Shown here piece after piece: positions 15,012 to 22,928 of a stretch of 33,229 bases of DNA. Position 1 is the first letter of the stretch; the number at the start of each line of letters is the position of its first letter. Source of the stretch: Desulfuromonas sp. (lineage in GTDB: Bacteria; Desulfobacterota; Desulfuromonadia; Desulfuromonadales; BM515); contig PKUF01000007.1 in NCBI GenBank assembly GCA_002869635.1, forward strand, positions 16,636-49,864, read 5' to 3'. Below the pieces are notes generated by a model. The model was not told the DNA's origin. It ran no database searches and saw nothing but the letters and a program-made list of their open reading frames with translations. The translations under genes and the position numbers were made by a program.

Positions 15012-15995
15012 ATGTCTCTTTCGCTACGTCCGCTCACTCTGCGCAACTCGTTTCAGGCTGTCTTTCTTCTTTTTTACCTCTATCTCGGTCTGCGCTTCAA
15101 CCATTGGGTTGAACTTCTGCGCAGCGGTTCGCTCCCAAGCTTTCCGCGCCCGGCAGCAGTCGATGGATTTCTTCCCATCAGCGGCCTTGCCGGCCTGCGC
15201 CTCTGGCTCGAAGGGGGCGACCTTAACCCGATTCACCCGGCAGCGGTGCTGATCTTTGTCGCCGCCCTTGCGACCGCTCTGCTTCTCAAACGTGGCTTCT
15301 GCGCCTGGATCTGCCCGGTTTTTACCCTGAGTGAACCTCTCTGGCGGCTGGGACGTCGCCTCTTCGGCCGTAACTTTGCCCCCCCTTTCTGGCTTGATTT
15401 GCCGCTGCGGGGGCTCAAATATCTGCTCCTCGGTTTTTTTCTCTGGCAGCTCCTTTGGGGGATGCCCCTTGCCGGGCTGCGGCAGTTTCTCTACGCCCCC
15501 TACCATAAGCTTGCCGACGTGCGAATGCTCGAATTCTTTCTTCAACCCTCGGCGCTGCTGTTGGGGGTCCTCGCCTTTCTCACGCTGGCAAGCCTCTTTG
15601 TCCAGATGCCGTGGTGCCGTTATCTCTGCCCCTATGGTGCTCTTCTCGGGATCTTCTCTCTGCTTTCCCCGAGCCGGATCGCCAGACGTGAGGCCCATTG
15701 CATTCGCTGTGGCCACTGCTCAAACCGCTGCCCTGCGTGGCTGCCGGTGATGCAAAAAAAGCAGATCCGCTCCAGCGAGTGTTACGCCTGTCTCCACTGC
15801 GTCAGCAACTGTCCGGCCCCCGAGGCTCTGGCTTTGACTTGGGGCGGGAAATGGAACATTCCCCCTTGGCTCTTTGCACTGCTGTTGGTCAGCTGCTTTC
15901 TTTTGGCCGATCTTTACGGACGACTTAGCGGGCACTGGATCGGTTCCGTCTCACCTCAGGAAATCATGAACCTGCTACGACTCGCTCGCCCGTAG
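15012..15995 (+). CDS. Polytopic membrane 4Fe-4S protein, NapH/NosR/CcoG-like
   Basis: Inner-membrane electron-transfer protein of 327 residues. The track starts at a GTG two codons earlier; ATG 15012 is better placed after GAGGTG. About five hydrophobic segments are visible. The membrane part carries CAWICPVFTLSEP and CRYLCPYGALLG, the CxxxCP motifs seen in NapH/NosR/RdxA proteins. The C-terminal part has two ferredoxin-type clusters, CIRCGHCSNRCP and CYACLHCVSNCP, before a last TM helix. Its redox partner is unknown: no nap, nos or cco genes are nearby, and the following GAF gene gives no clue. Confidence 0.85.
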   Translation: MSLSLRPLTLRNSFQAVFLLFYLYLGLRFNHWVELLRSGSLPSFPRPAAVDGFLPISGLAGLRLWLEGGDLNPIHPAAVLIFVAALATALLLKRGFCAWICPVFTLSEPLWRLGRRLFGRNFAPPFWLDLPLRGLKYLLLGFFLWQLLWGMPLAGLRQFLYAPYHKLADVRMLEFFLQPSALLLGVLAFLTLASLFVQMPWCRYLCPYGALLGIFSLLSPSRIARREAHCIRCGHCSNRCPAWLPVMQKKQIRSSECYACLHCVSNCPAPEALALTWGGKWNIPPWLFALLLVSCFLLADLYGRLSGHWIGSVSPQEIMNLLRLARP

Positions 15996-16088
15996 ACCGG
16001 AGAGCCCACTTTACCTTGCCGGCGTCCTGTGTTAGAAAGAACTTTCGGCGTGTAGACGCCATGTGTCCCATGAGCAAGGAGACGGCCC

Positions 16089-16598
16089 ATGAAAGTCGAT
16101 GATTTCTGTCGCAAGCTGGATGAACACCTCACGACGCGCGCCTCGGCGCCGGAGCGTTATGAAGTTGCTGCCAGTGCCCTCTGTCAGGCGTTTCGCCTTA
16201 AGGCAGACGAAGTGGCGCTCTTCACCGTCGACAGTGAGGCTGACGTACTTCGCTTTGTCTGGCCAACAAAGTTAACAGGGACCGGCACCATCCCCCTCTC
16301 CGGCAAGGACTCGCTGGCAATCCGTACCCTCACCGAGAAAAAAGCGATCGTCAATAACCGTTTCTCAAATACCTACCACGCCTCGATCTTTGAGCACATC
16401 AAGACCTGCCCCGAAGGAAACGCTCCCAATCCTATTCAAAGGATTATCAGCGCCCCGCTTGGTCAGGGAGAGGAGATGCATGGTGTCGTTCAGATCTCGC
16501 GCCGCGGCCCAAGCAGCAACGAAGCCGGTAATGACTTCACCAAGGACGAACTCGCCGCGCTGACGGCGATCACAACCGTCCTTTCACGCCACATCTGA
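16089..16598 (+). CDS. Small stand-alone GAF-domain protein
   Basis: Protein of 169 residues that is almost entirely one GAF-like domain (about 25-165). Supporting segments are VAASALCQAFRLKADEVALFTVD, ...AIRTLTEKKAIVNN..., IQRIISAPLGQGEEMHGVVQISRRG and DELAALTAITTVLSRHI. It has no effector domain, signal peptide or TM helix, so it probably works in trans as a small-molecule or redox sensor. This role is inferred from the fold only. A strong AAGGAGA Shine-Dalgarno precedes it, and a perfect hairpin overlaps its stop codon. Confidence 0.8.
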   Translation: MKVDDFCRKLDEHLTTRASAPERYEVAASALCQAFRLKADEVALFTVDSEADVLRFVWPTKLTGTGTIPLSGKDSLAIRTLTEKKAIVNNRFSNTYHASIFEHIKTCPEGNAPNPIQRIISAPLGQGEEMHGVVQISRRGPSSNEAGNDFTKDELAALTAITTVLSRHI

Positions 16599-16643
16599 TG
16601 CGACAAAAAAGCCCCGTGCAAACGGGGCTTTTTTGTCGCATCA
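16596..16643. terminator. Bidirectional terminator, 22-bp perfect stem
   Basis: TGATGCGACAAAAAAGCCCC pairs with its exact complement across a GCAA loop (22 pairs in all), with runs of A and T inside the stem so that both strands have a U-tract. It starts at the GAF gene's TGA stop and lies 14 bases from the stop of the convergent FG-GAP gene, so it serves both. Confidence 0.92.
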
Positions 16644-16656
16644 GCATAAACCTTTG

Positions 16657-18255
16657 TCATGGCTGAACCAACTCTCTTACCACAAGACGTCCCTTGCTGC
16701 CCCCAAAGAACCCTCCCCCCTTGATCTGCACGGCCAGAATCAATTCATCGGTACCGTCATTGTCTATATCGGCAAATTCGAAGTCACTTACCGGTCCATC
16801 TTCTTCGACCGTTTTCCATAGCGGACGTAACACAACACCATCCCAACGAAACGCCCGCAAGAGCCCGCTGGTCATATTACGTGCCCGACGCAGCTGCCGA
16901 TTGCCACTGTTGGCAATCGTCACTATCGTTCCATCAGCCAAGCGCTCAACCCGCGTAGGAAGATAGACATATCGGGTATGATCCGGCGATTGTAACGGCT
17001 GAGTTGGATCGTTGCGCTCAAAATAAATCTCACTCCCTCCAAGCTGCTCCTCATCAAGCCAAAGACGCTCTCCGGCACTGGAGAGAATCTCAAGATGATC
17101 AAGATGACTCAGATGGATGATCTCTCCTTTTGCGCTGACCGTCGCACTGCGTAGCGGCACCCCGTCACTTGCAGCAACAATCGGATCCCCGAGGTCGACT
17201 TCGCCGTCGACAACCCTTACCTGATGCCATCCTCCTAAATAGTCGACACCCTCACCGCCAATTTTTTGCGCCAGCAATTGCCGCCCCTTTCCTGGAACTG
17301 AGACGTTTTTGAAATACGCGCGTATCCCTTTTTCGCGCAATTTCAACATACCAGACTCAAAAACGTAGACTCGCGATGAAAGGTTCTCGGGGTAGGCTGC
17401 GGTAATATAAAGTTCGTCCTTCCCGTCCCGATCCAGGTCAGCGCTGTCGATCGCCATGGCGTTTAGGGCGGCGCCAAGACCAATCTCGGCGACAGCCTGC
17501 CACTCCCCCTTCGTGAGTCGGCCTACCTCAAGATGGTGCGAAAACAGAGCAACGCCCTCAAGGCGTCCGTCGCCATCAAGGTCGGCAACCGTCACACCAT
17601 GTATCGCCTCTTTACGAATGGGTCCATACCAGTGCTTTTTCGTTACAATACCGTCCCGTTTCGTTTTTTCCGTATCGATATGGCGAGAATTCTTAGGTCG
17701 GTTCAGGGGGTAACTTCTCAGCAGGGTCTTGGCGTTGCGAACTTCAATCCGTCCATCCACCCCCCTGAAGACAAGCCCTGTGTCAGGACATCCTATTTCC
17801 CAACGTAACGCTGAAAGGCTTTGTCGTAGTTCAGCAAAATCAGATTCGTATTCATTTTGGCTGTCACACCAGTAAGACTGTTGACCATCGTAAAGATGCA
17901 CAGGAGTTCCCGGCTCGATATTCAGCGTTGACTCAGAACGGGCATAGGAGAACTTCTCCTCGACCCGCGTCACCTGTAAAGAACCAATTATCTCATTTTG
18001 AAACCCGAGCGTCTCTTTACTCACGGGATGAACGATTGCCGCCCCCTGCCGAACAACCTGAACCGGATCTCCAGGGATGATCCCGCTCTCTCGTCCAAGA
18101 TCGAGGATAACCTCCTTCCCAGCCGTGCCGACAATCACCCCTTGACGGGGCGCAAAATCATTTGACAGCGTACTATCGTTCGCTTGTACCGGTGCCAAAC
18201 CGACGAAAAACATCATGCTGAAGACAAACACAATCAGTCGCTGTACCGCTATCAT
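16657..18255 (-). CDS. Secreted FG-GAP/VCBS repeat protein
   Basis: Exported protein of 532 residues with no assigned role. The track ORF starts at 18330; I choose the ATG at 18255, preceded by GAAGAGGTCACG, which yields the signal peptide MIAVQRLIVFVFSMMFFVGLAPVQA. The next segment (about 30-115; VIVGTAGKEVILDLGRESGIIPGDPVQVVR) resembles the SH3-like FlgT C-terminal type fold. At least three Ca-binding-like repeats follow: DLDGDGRLEG (about 225), DLDRDGKDEL (about 274) and DIDNDGTDEL near the C-terminus. This suggests a beta-propeller. It lies downstream of the porin gene on the same strand, separated by a terminator, so it may be expressed with it only partially. Confidence 0.8.
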   Translation of the reverse strand: MIAVQRLIVFVFSMMFFVGLAPVQANDSTLSNDFAPRQGVIVGTAGKEVILDLGRESGIIPGDPVQVVRQGAAIVHPVSKETLGFQNEIIGSLQVTRVEEKFSYARSESTLNIEPGTPVHLYDGQQSYWCDSQNEYESDFAELRQSLSALRWEIGCPDTGLVFRGVDGRIEVRNAKTLLRSYPLNRPKNSRHIDTEKTKRDGIVTKKHWYGPIRKEAIHGVTVADLDGDGRLEGVALFSHHLEVGRLTKGEWQAVAEIGLGAALNAMAIDSADLDRDGKDELYITAAYPENLSSRVYVFESGMLKLREKGIRAYFKNVSVPGKGRQLLAQKIGGEGVDYLGGWHQVRVVDGEVDLGDPIVAASDGVPLRSATVSAKGEIIHLSHLDHLEILSSAGERLWLDEEQLGGSEIYFERNDPTQPLQSPDHTRYVYLPTRVERLADGTIVTIANSGNRQLRRARNMTSGLLRAFRWDGVVLRPLWKTVEEDGPVSDFEFADIDNDGTDELILAVQIKGGGFFGGSKGRLVVRELVQP

Positions 18256-18289
18256 CGTGACCTCTTCATGGACTCTGGGATACAGAAGT

Positions 18290-18320
18290 AAAAAAGGCCG
18301 GGCCCATAAAGGACCCGGCC
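18290..18320 (-). terminator. Terminator downstream of the porin gene
   Basis: On the minus strand GGCCGGGTCC pairs with GGGCCCGGCC (one G-U) around a TTTAT loop, followed by six U. It sits 24 bases after the porin stop and before the Shine-Dalgarno of the FG-GAP gene. Confidence 0.88.
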
Positions 18321-18343
18321 GGAGAAACATACCGTTTCAGATT

Positions 18344-19573
18344 CTAGAATTTGTACATCAGGCCGGCGCCGGTCTTCCAAGCGTCGTCATCGCCGAGGTC
18401 GCTATCGGCCAACAGGTAGGCTGCACCGATGGTCGCAGTCAGCCCCTTGGTGATGGTATAATCGTAGTAGAGGTCGAGTTCCTGACCGTAGGTGATCGCT
18501 TTTGCCGCGGTGGTGTCAGCAGCCTGCTCAGCGTGAACCAGATAGGCACTGACCTTGCTGACATCATCAAGTTTCTGAACCGCACCCAGCTTCAGGTAGG
18601 TGTAGTTCTGGACATAAGGCGCAACCGCCCCGCCAATATTGTTCGAAGTCCCACCAGCACGGGTGTCGAACTTACCACCGGTAATGATCTCGGAAACCTG
18701 ATTGTAACCGCCGGTTGCACCCGACTGGGGCTGCTGCAGGGTCACAAACTCACCACCAGCATCCTCGTCACCGTAGGTCGCAACCTCAAGACTAAGTGTC
18801 GTGGCGTCCATCTGGTAGGTCCCTTTTGCCATAAGAGCAAAGGAACCGCCATCGGTGTTCCCCATTTCCCAATCGTTCATGACAGCAGTGAAGCTCACCC
18901 CGACATCGCCGATTTTCCCATCGACGTCAGCACCGACATAGAGGATGGTATTATCACCGAGGCCTTTGCCCTCGAGATAGTAGCCGAGATAGGGAGCCAC
19001 TGCAAATTCCCCGACCTTAAGATCGTACTTGGCTGCATAGAAATCCCCGTCATCAGCCTCATCGGTGGTGGTGTTCTCCTGAGTCTTCACCCAAAAAAGG
19101 CTTAACTTGTTGTCGGGAACCGCAGGGCAGTCCATGCTGACAGAAAGACCCGCAGCGTCATCGGCGATGATAAAACCACGACCGAGTTTGAAATACTGGG
19201 TTCCCGCCTTGACGTTAGCACCTGCCGCTTTGAAGTCGAGATAGAGATGCTTGACCTCAATTTGCCCTTTGGCATCAGAGCCCATGGTCCCGATCTCTTT
19301 ACCACCAGAACCACCATGCCCCCAGACATTGTCGGTCTCAATCTGGAAGACTGCCTTGACATCCTCGCTCGCCGCCATAGAAGTCTGCATACGGAAACGC
19401 TGATCCACCAGGGCATTGCTGCCACCAGCATCACTGTCAAAGTCATCGATGTTGTTAGAAGCGATACCACGAACATTGAGGAAACCGGAGACATCACCGG
19501 TCAGAGCGAAGGCGGGGCTCGCCAGAAGAGTCGTGGCCACGAGAGCCACCAGCCATTTTGCGTATTTTCTCAC
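18344..19573 (-). CDS. Outer-membrane porin-like beta-barrel protein
   Basis: Likely 409-residue outer-membrane channel. The track ORF starts at 19678, but a strong AGGAGG lies inside that ORF just before GTG 19573. Starting there gives a clean signal peptide, MRKYAKWLVALVATTLLASPAFA. The mature protein has alternating, glycine- and aromatic-rich short strands (for example VKAGTQYFKLGRGFIIADD, YYDYTITKGLTATIGAAYLL) and ends in Phe (GAGLMYKF), the terminal signal for BAM-dependent insertion. Substrate specificity is unknown. A 35-codon ORF and a leader hairpin lie just upstream. Confidence 0.85.
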   Translation of the reverse strand: MRKYAKWLVALVATTLLASPAFALTGDVSGFLNVRGIASNNIDDFDSDAGGSNALVDQRFRMQTSMAASEDVKAVFQIETDNVWGHGGSGGKEIGTMGSDAKGQIEVKHLYLDFKAAGANVKAGTQYFKLGRGFIIADDAAGLSVSMDCPAVPDNKLSLFWVKTQENTTTDEADDGDFYAAKYDLKVGEFAVAPYLGYYLEGKGLGDNTILYVGADVDGKIGDVGVSFTAVMNDWEMGNTDGGSFALMAKGTYQMDATTLSLEVATYGDEDAGGEFVTLQQPQSGATGGYNQVSEIITGGKFDTRAGGTSNNIGGAVAPYVQNYTYLKLGAVQKLDDVSKVSAYLVHAEQAADTTAAKAITYGQELDLYYDYTITKGLTATIGAAYLLADSDLGDDDAWKTGAGLMYKF

Positions 19574-19604
19574 TTTTGCCTCCTGCATTGAAAAAAATGA
19601 TGTG

Positions 19605-19641
19605 ACGTTTGACGGCTTTGCAGCCGCCACCGGGTGAACGT
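19605..19641 (-). promoter_or_regulatory. Structured 5' leader hairpin before the porin gene
   Basis: On the minus strand ACGTT/AACGT closes a stem whose upper part is GGCGGCT-GCAA-AGCCGTC, a GNRA-type tetraloop. It lies about 32 bases before the porin start, 38 bases after the small ORF stop. No U-tract follows immediately, so it is more likely an RNA-stability or regulatory element than a terminator. Confidence 0.45.
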
Positions 19642-19679
19642 ATCGGATATTCCGCTTACTTTTCGGGAGTAAATTCAAA

Positions 19680-19787
19680 TCAACAGGCGGGGCAGGTTAC
19701 CGTCTGTTTCCCCCCTTTGAGTTCGGCACAGTCCGACAGTGTGACGGCCAGAAAAACCACCAGCACAAAAGAGATCAACTTACGCAT
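19680..19787 (-). CDS. 35-residue hydrophobic, lipoprotein-like small peptide
   Basis: This ORF is below the track's length cut-off. Start ATG 19787 has a strong Shine-Dalgarno (GGAGGTGAG, spacing a few bases). The product is MRK, then a hydrophobic core (LISFVLVVFLAVTL), SDCAELKGGK and a C-terminal TCPAC. The basic-hydrophobic-Cys pattern resembles a lipoprotein signal (LSDC), although Asp before Cys is atypical of a lipobox. The mature part would be only about 16 residues with a CxxC. It is immediately upstream of the porin gene and probably co-transcribed. It could be a small envelope lipoprotein or a regulatory ORF; I do not recognise a family. Confidence 0.6.
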   Translation of the reverse strand: MRKLISFVLVVFLAVTLSDCAELKGGKQTVTCPAC

Positions 19788-20132
19788 CGTCTCACCTCCT
19801 CTCACCTGTTGTGTCCGCCCATCGGGCTGTGCGTCAAAAGACAGCCACGTCGAGTTTCATACAACTTCTTCAACTATGATGCCAAAAGTAAAACACTGAT
19901 CTACAAAACCCCAAGCCTTTAAATATAGGGCCTTTTCTTCTCGCCCCTTTCCCTCAAGAGGCTCCAGAAGCGCAGGCGAAAAGCCCTCGGGTGTTGAAAA
20001 TCAGCCACAATGTGAATTCTAACGTCATCAATCCACGCTCAAACTTAACAGGAGAACATTAAAACATCCCACGTTCCCTTTCAAGCAAAAACATGATTAC
20101 ATAGACGAGAGAGAGCCACCGCCGCGTATACA
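19788..20132. other. Intergenic region upstream of the small-ORF/porin unit
   Basis: 345 bases without a convincing gene, AT-richer than the neighbours. It must hold the minus-strand promoter of the small ORF and porin; the best candidate is a sigma54-like site at 19869-19884. An imperfect hairpin at 19928-19986 (GGGC-TTTTCGCC with GGCG-...-AAAAGGCCC on the minus strand) could end transcription coming from the thioredoxin-like gene. The rest shows nothing I can name. Confidence 0.5.
19869..19884 (-). promoter_or_regulatory. Possible sigma54-type promoter for small ORF and porin
   Basis: On the minus strand TGGCATCATAGTTGAA matches the -24 element (TGGCA) and the TTG of the -12 element with correct spacing, but has GA in place of the nearly invariant GC. 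It is about 82 bases before the small ORF start. Weak on its own. Confidence 0.25.
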
Positions 20133-20666
20133 CTAGAGAGACGACTCAAGCAGCTTCTTGAGGGCATCACGACGAAGGAGACTTCCGTCATGCTCAATTT
20201 TCTGAGCCCGATCAATCAGGATGAGTCTCGGGATCGCATAGACATTATAGAGTCGCTGAACCCGTCCATCATCCATCACAACCATCCGCGAAAATGGTGG
20301 GGGGCTCTCCCCTTGAAGCTGTTTCACGGCGGCCAAGGTGTCCTGAAGGTAGACTTCGACAACATGCACTTCATTTTCAGCCAGATACGGCGCAAGGGCC
20401 TCGATTTCCCGACTCTGCTCCGTACAGCTGGCGCACCATGTTGTTCCGAGCTTGAGAAGAACAATCTCTCCACGCAACGATGAGAGGGTGAACGCCTCAC
20501 CCTTCAGGTCTGGGAGAGTAAAGTCCGCAGCGTCCTTCTCGGCGGCCGCGGCGTCATGCACCCACAAGCCAATCAGAAAAAAAATGACTGCGGGAATCAT
20601 GTGCACAACCACACCGCACCTTGACAAAAAAGACGCTGTTCTATTTTTAGACAAAAAAGTACTCAT
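20133..20666 (-). CDS. TlpA/ResA-like membrane-anchored thioredoxin-fold protein
   Basis: Periplasmic, probably membrane-tethered disulfide oxidoreductase or peroxiredoxin-like protein of 177 residues. A hydrophobic segment at about residues 22-42 (MIPAVIFFLIGLWVHDAAAA) is a signal anchor or cleavable signal. The AhpC/TSA-TlpA fold follows (DFTLPDLKGEAFTLSSLRG, IVLLKLGTTWCASC) with active-site Cys78 and Cys81 (CASC, an uncommon dipeptide), then the cis-Pro region VYAIPRLILIDR. The start is ambiguous: Met1 has a weak Shine-Dalgarno, while Met23 is preceded by AAGGTG. It begins 24 bases after the epimerase stop, so co-transcription is likely; a functional link is not obvious. Confidence 0.82.
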   Translation of the reverse strand: MSTFLSKNRTASFLSRCGVVVHMIPAVIFFLIGLWVHDAAAAEKDAADFTLPDLKGEAFTLSSLRGEIVLLKLGTTWCASCTEQSREIEALAPYLAENEVHVVEVYLQDTLAAVKQLQGESPPPFSRMVVMDDGRVQRLYNVYAIPRLILIDRAQKIEHDGSLLRRDALKKLLESSL

Positions 20667-20690
20667 TTATAGAACACAGGTCAAGCAAAA

Positions 20691-21098
20691 TCAGACAACA
20701 CTTCTCTGGCAAAGCTCAGTCAGGACACCGCCACTCGCCTTAGGATGCAAAAAGGCGATCAGCGTGTGATGTGCTCCCCGTCGTGGCGCCTCGTCGATCA
20801 GCCGCACTCCTTCTTTTTTCAGTGCCGCCAGTGCCGCTTCAAGATCGTCGACTTCATAGGCGAGGTGGTGAACCCCTTCACCATTTTTGTCAAGAAACTT
20901 GGCCACCGGCGAATCGGGCGAGGTCGGCTCGAGAAGCTCAATTCGGCTCTCACCGATTTGCAGAAAAGCGACTTTGACCTTCTGCTCGACCACCTCTTCT
21001 GTCCCCTCTAAAACCATTCCGAGGGTATCGCGATAAAAGGGTATCCCCGCCTCGAGACTGCGCACGGCGATTCCGACATGATTCAGCTTCCGCGTCAT
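20691..21098 (-). CDS. mce: Methylmalonyl-CoA epimerase
   Basis: VOC-superfamily metalloenzyme interconverting (2S)- and (2R)-methylmalonyl-CoA, linking propionyl-CoA carboxylase with methylmalonyl-CoA mutase. At 135 residues it is full length. The two beta-alpha-beta-beta-beta modules show NHVGIAVRSLE (metal His), FLQIGESRIELLEP, GEGVHHLAYEVDD (metal His) and GGVLTELCQ (metal Glu). It lies directly downstream of the mutase gene, with a terminator-like hairpin between them, and has its own AGGAG Shine-Dalgarno. A weak promoter (TTGCAG, 16 bases, TATACC on the minus strand) overlaps the gap. Confidence 0.94.
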   Translation of the reverse strand: MTRKLNHVGIAVRSLEAGIPFYRDTLGMVLEGTEEVVEQKVKVAFLQIGESRIELLEPTSPDSPVAKFLDKNGEGVHHLAYEVDDLEAALAALKKEGVRLIDEAPRRGAHHTLIAFLHPKASGGVLTELCQRSVV

Positions 21099-21151
21099 GG
21101 ACCAACTCCTAGGGTATAAACCAATTTAACGACTCTGCAAGTCTGGGTAGA

Positions 21152-21180
21152 AAAAAAGGAGGGCTATGCCCTCCTTTTTT
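21152..21180 (-). terminator. Terminator between the mutase and epimerase genes
   Basis: A symmetrical stem GGAGGGC-TAT-GCCCTCC flanked by A and T runs; on the minus strand seven T follow it. It begins at the mutase stop codon, so it should reduce mutase-epimerase read-through despite their linked functions. Confidence 0.85.
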
Positions 21181-22835
21181 CAAATCACCACCGTCTCTTG
21201 ATGTTCACCAAAGACATCGCGCATAACATCCGAAATCTCGCCGAGTGAAGCGTAGACCTTAACCGCGTCGAGGATATACGGCATGAGGTTGTCACTTCCC
21301 CTTGCCGCCTGACGCAGGGCTTCCAGTTTTGCCGCCACCGTTTCAGCATCACGCCCTTCTTTAACGGCCCTAAGTCCCTTTTTCTGGGCAATCTCGACTT
21401 CGGGCTTGATCTTGAGCAAATCCTTGGGAGGCTCTTCTTCAGTCGTAAACTGATTTACCCCAACAATGATCTGTTCATTGCTTTCGATCGATTTCTGATA
21501 GGCGTAAGCGCTATCCTGAATCTCTTTCTGCTGAAAACCACGACTGATCGCCTCAGGTGCTCCGCCAAGCTCATCAATCTTGGCGATATAAGCGAGGGCT
21601 TTCTCTTCAATCTGGTCGGTGAGACTCTCCACCATGAAGGAGCCGGCGAGGGGATCGATAGAGTCAGCCGCCCCCGATTCATAAGCAATCACCTGCTGAG
21701 TTCGCAGAGCAATACGGACGGAATCCTCGGTGGGAAGAGCCAACGCCTCGTCACGGCTGTTGGTGTGCAGTGACTGAGTTCCGCCAAGAACAGCGGCGAG
21801 AGCCTGGATGGTGACACGCATGATGTTGTTATCCGGCTGCTGAGCGGTCAGCGTGCACCCGGCCGTCTGGGTATGGAAGCGAAGCATCTGACTCTTCGGA
21901 TCTTTGGCGCCGAAGCGCTCTTTCATGATCTTTGCCCATATCCGACGAGCGGCGCGGAACTTGGCAACCTCTTCTAGCAGGTTGTTGTGGGCGTTAAAGA
22001 AGAAGGCGAGGCGTGGGGCAAACTCATCGACATCAAGCCCGGCCTTGATCGCCGCCTCAACATAAGCGACACCATCAGCAAGAGTAAAAGCGACTTCCTG
22101 TACGGCGCTGGAGCCAGCCTCACGAATATGATAACCGGAGATGGAGATGGTATTCCACTTGGGGACGCAATCTTTGCAATAGGCGAAGATATCGGTGATG
22201 ATCCGCATCGATTCGTTGGGCGGATAGATATAGGTCCCGCGCGCCATGTACTCTTTGAGGATATCGTTTTGGATCGTCCCCATCACCTTGTCGGAACTAA
22301 CCCCCTGCTTTTCGGCGACGGCGATATACATCGCCAGCAACACCGACGCGGTGGCATTGATGGTCATCGAGGTTGAGACCTTATCAAGCGGGATCTGATC
22401 GAAAAGGATCTCCATGTCGGCGAGGGTGTCTATGGCGACACCGACCTTGCCGACCTCACCGTCAGCCATAGCGCTGTCTGAGTCATACCCCATTTGGGTC
22501 GGCAGATCAAAGGCGACCGAGAGACCGGTCTGGCCGGCGCCGAGCAGATAGCGATAGCGCTCATTTGACTCTTTGGCGGTGCCGAAGCCGGCGTACTGCC
22601 GCATGGTCCAGAAACGACCACGGTACATGGTCGGCTGAACGCCACGCACAAAGGGGTAGGCGCCGGGAAATCCGAGCTTTTCCATGTAGTCGTCATTCGA
22701 CTTGAGCGGCGTAAAGACCCGCTCGAGTTCAATTCCCGAGGTGGTGTCAAACGACTCCCGCCGCTCAGGGGCCTTGCTGAGGACCTTCTTTAGAGGACCG
22801 TCTTCCCAACGCTTTTTCTCATCTTGAATGCTCAT
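21180..22835 (-). CDS. Methylmalonyl-CoA mutase catalytic subunit (stand-alone, no B12 domain)
   Basis: TIM-barrel catalytic part of the adenosylcobalamin enzyme interconverting methylmalonyl-CoA and succinyl-CoA. I choose ATG 22835 ([13 protein letters not shown]) because AAGGAG lies 7 bases upstream; the track start is 8 codons earlier. It has 551 residues. Diagnostic segments are [64 protein letters not shown] and [15 protein letters not shown]. The Tyr in PTMY and the Arg in MARGTYI, which select methylmalonyl-CoA, are kept, arguing against isobutyryl-CoA mutase. The protein ends before the usual C-terminal cobalamin-binding domain, as in the split archaeal-type enzyme; that subunit must be encoded elsewhere. 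Confidence 0.93.
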   Translation of the reverse strand: MSIQDEKKRWEDGPLKKVLSKAPERRESFDTTSGIELERVFTPLKSNDDYMEKLGFPGAYPFVRGVQPTMYRGRFWTMRQYAGFGTAKESNERYRYLLGAGQTGLSVAFDLPTQMGYDSDSAMADGEVGKVGVAIDTLADMEILFDQIPLDKVSTSMTINATASVLLAMYIAVAEKQGVSSDKVMGTIQNDILKEYMARGTYIYPPNESMRIITDIFAYCKDCVPKWNTISISGYHIREAGSSAVQEVAFTLADGVAYVEAAIKAGLDVDEFAPRLAFFFNAHNNLLEEVAKFRAARRIWAKIMKERFGAKDPKSQMLRFHTQTAGCTLTAQQPDNNIMRVTIQALAAVLGGTQSLHTNSRDEALALPTEDSVRIALRTQQVIAYESGAADSIDPLAGSFMVESLTDQIEEKALAYIAKIDELGGAPEAISRGFQQKEIQDSAYAYQKSIESNEQIIVGVNQFTTEEEPPKDLLKIKPEVEIAQKKGLRAVKEGRDAETVAAKLEALRQAARGSDNLMPYILDAVKVYASLGEISDVMRDVFGEHQETVVI

Positions 22836-22928
22836 CGCCAACTCCTTCTTTTTCGTCATAAGTCGTACATCTATCGCCTGACCGTCAGCGCGGCCACTGA
22901 GAAACAGCGTGGTTCCCCGTACGCCCCA

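Noticed and set aside
18215-19105. 296-residue plus-strand ORF antisense to the porin gene
   Set aside because: The opposite strand has a signal peptide, beta-barrel sequence and terminal Phe with a perfect Shine-Dalgarno; this ORF is a codon-bias shadow.
19605-19660. Cyclic-di-GMP (GEMM) riboswitch suggested by GCAAAGCC in the porin leader
   Set aside because: The rest of the GEMM consensus (conserved CACAGGGCAAACC arm and second stem) is absent; only a simple hairpin is supported.
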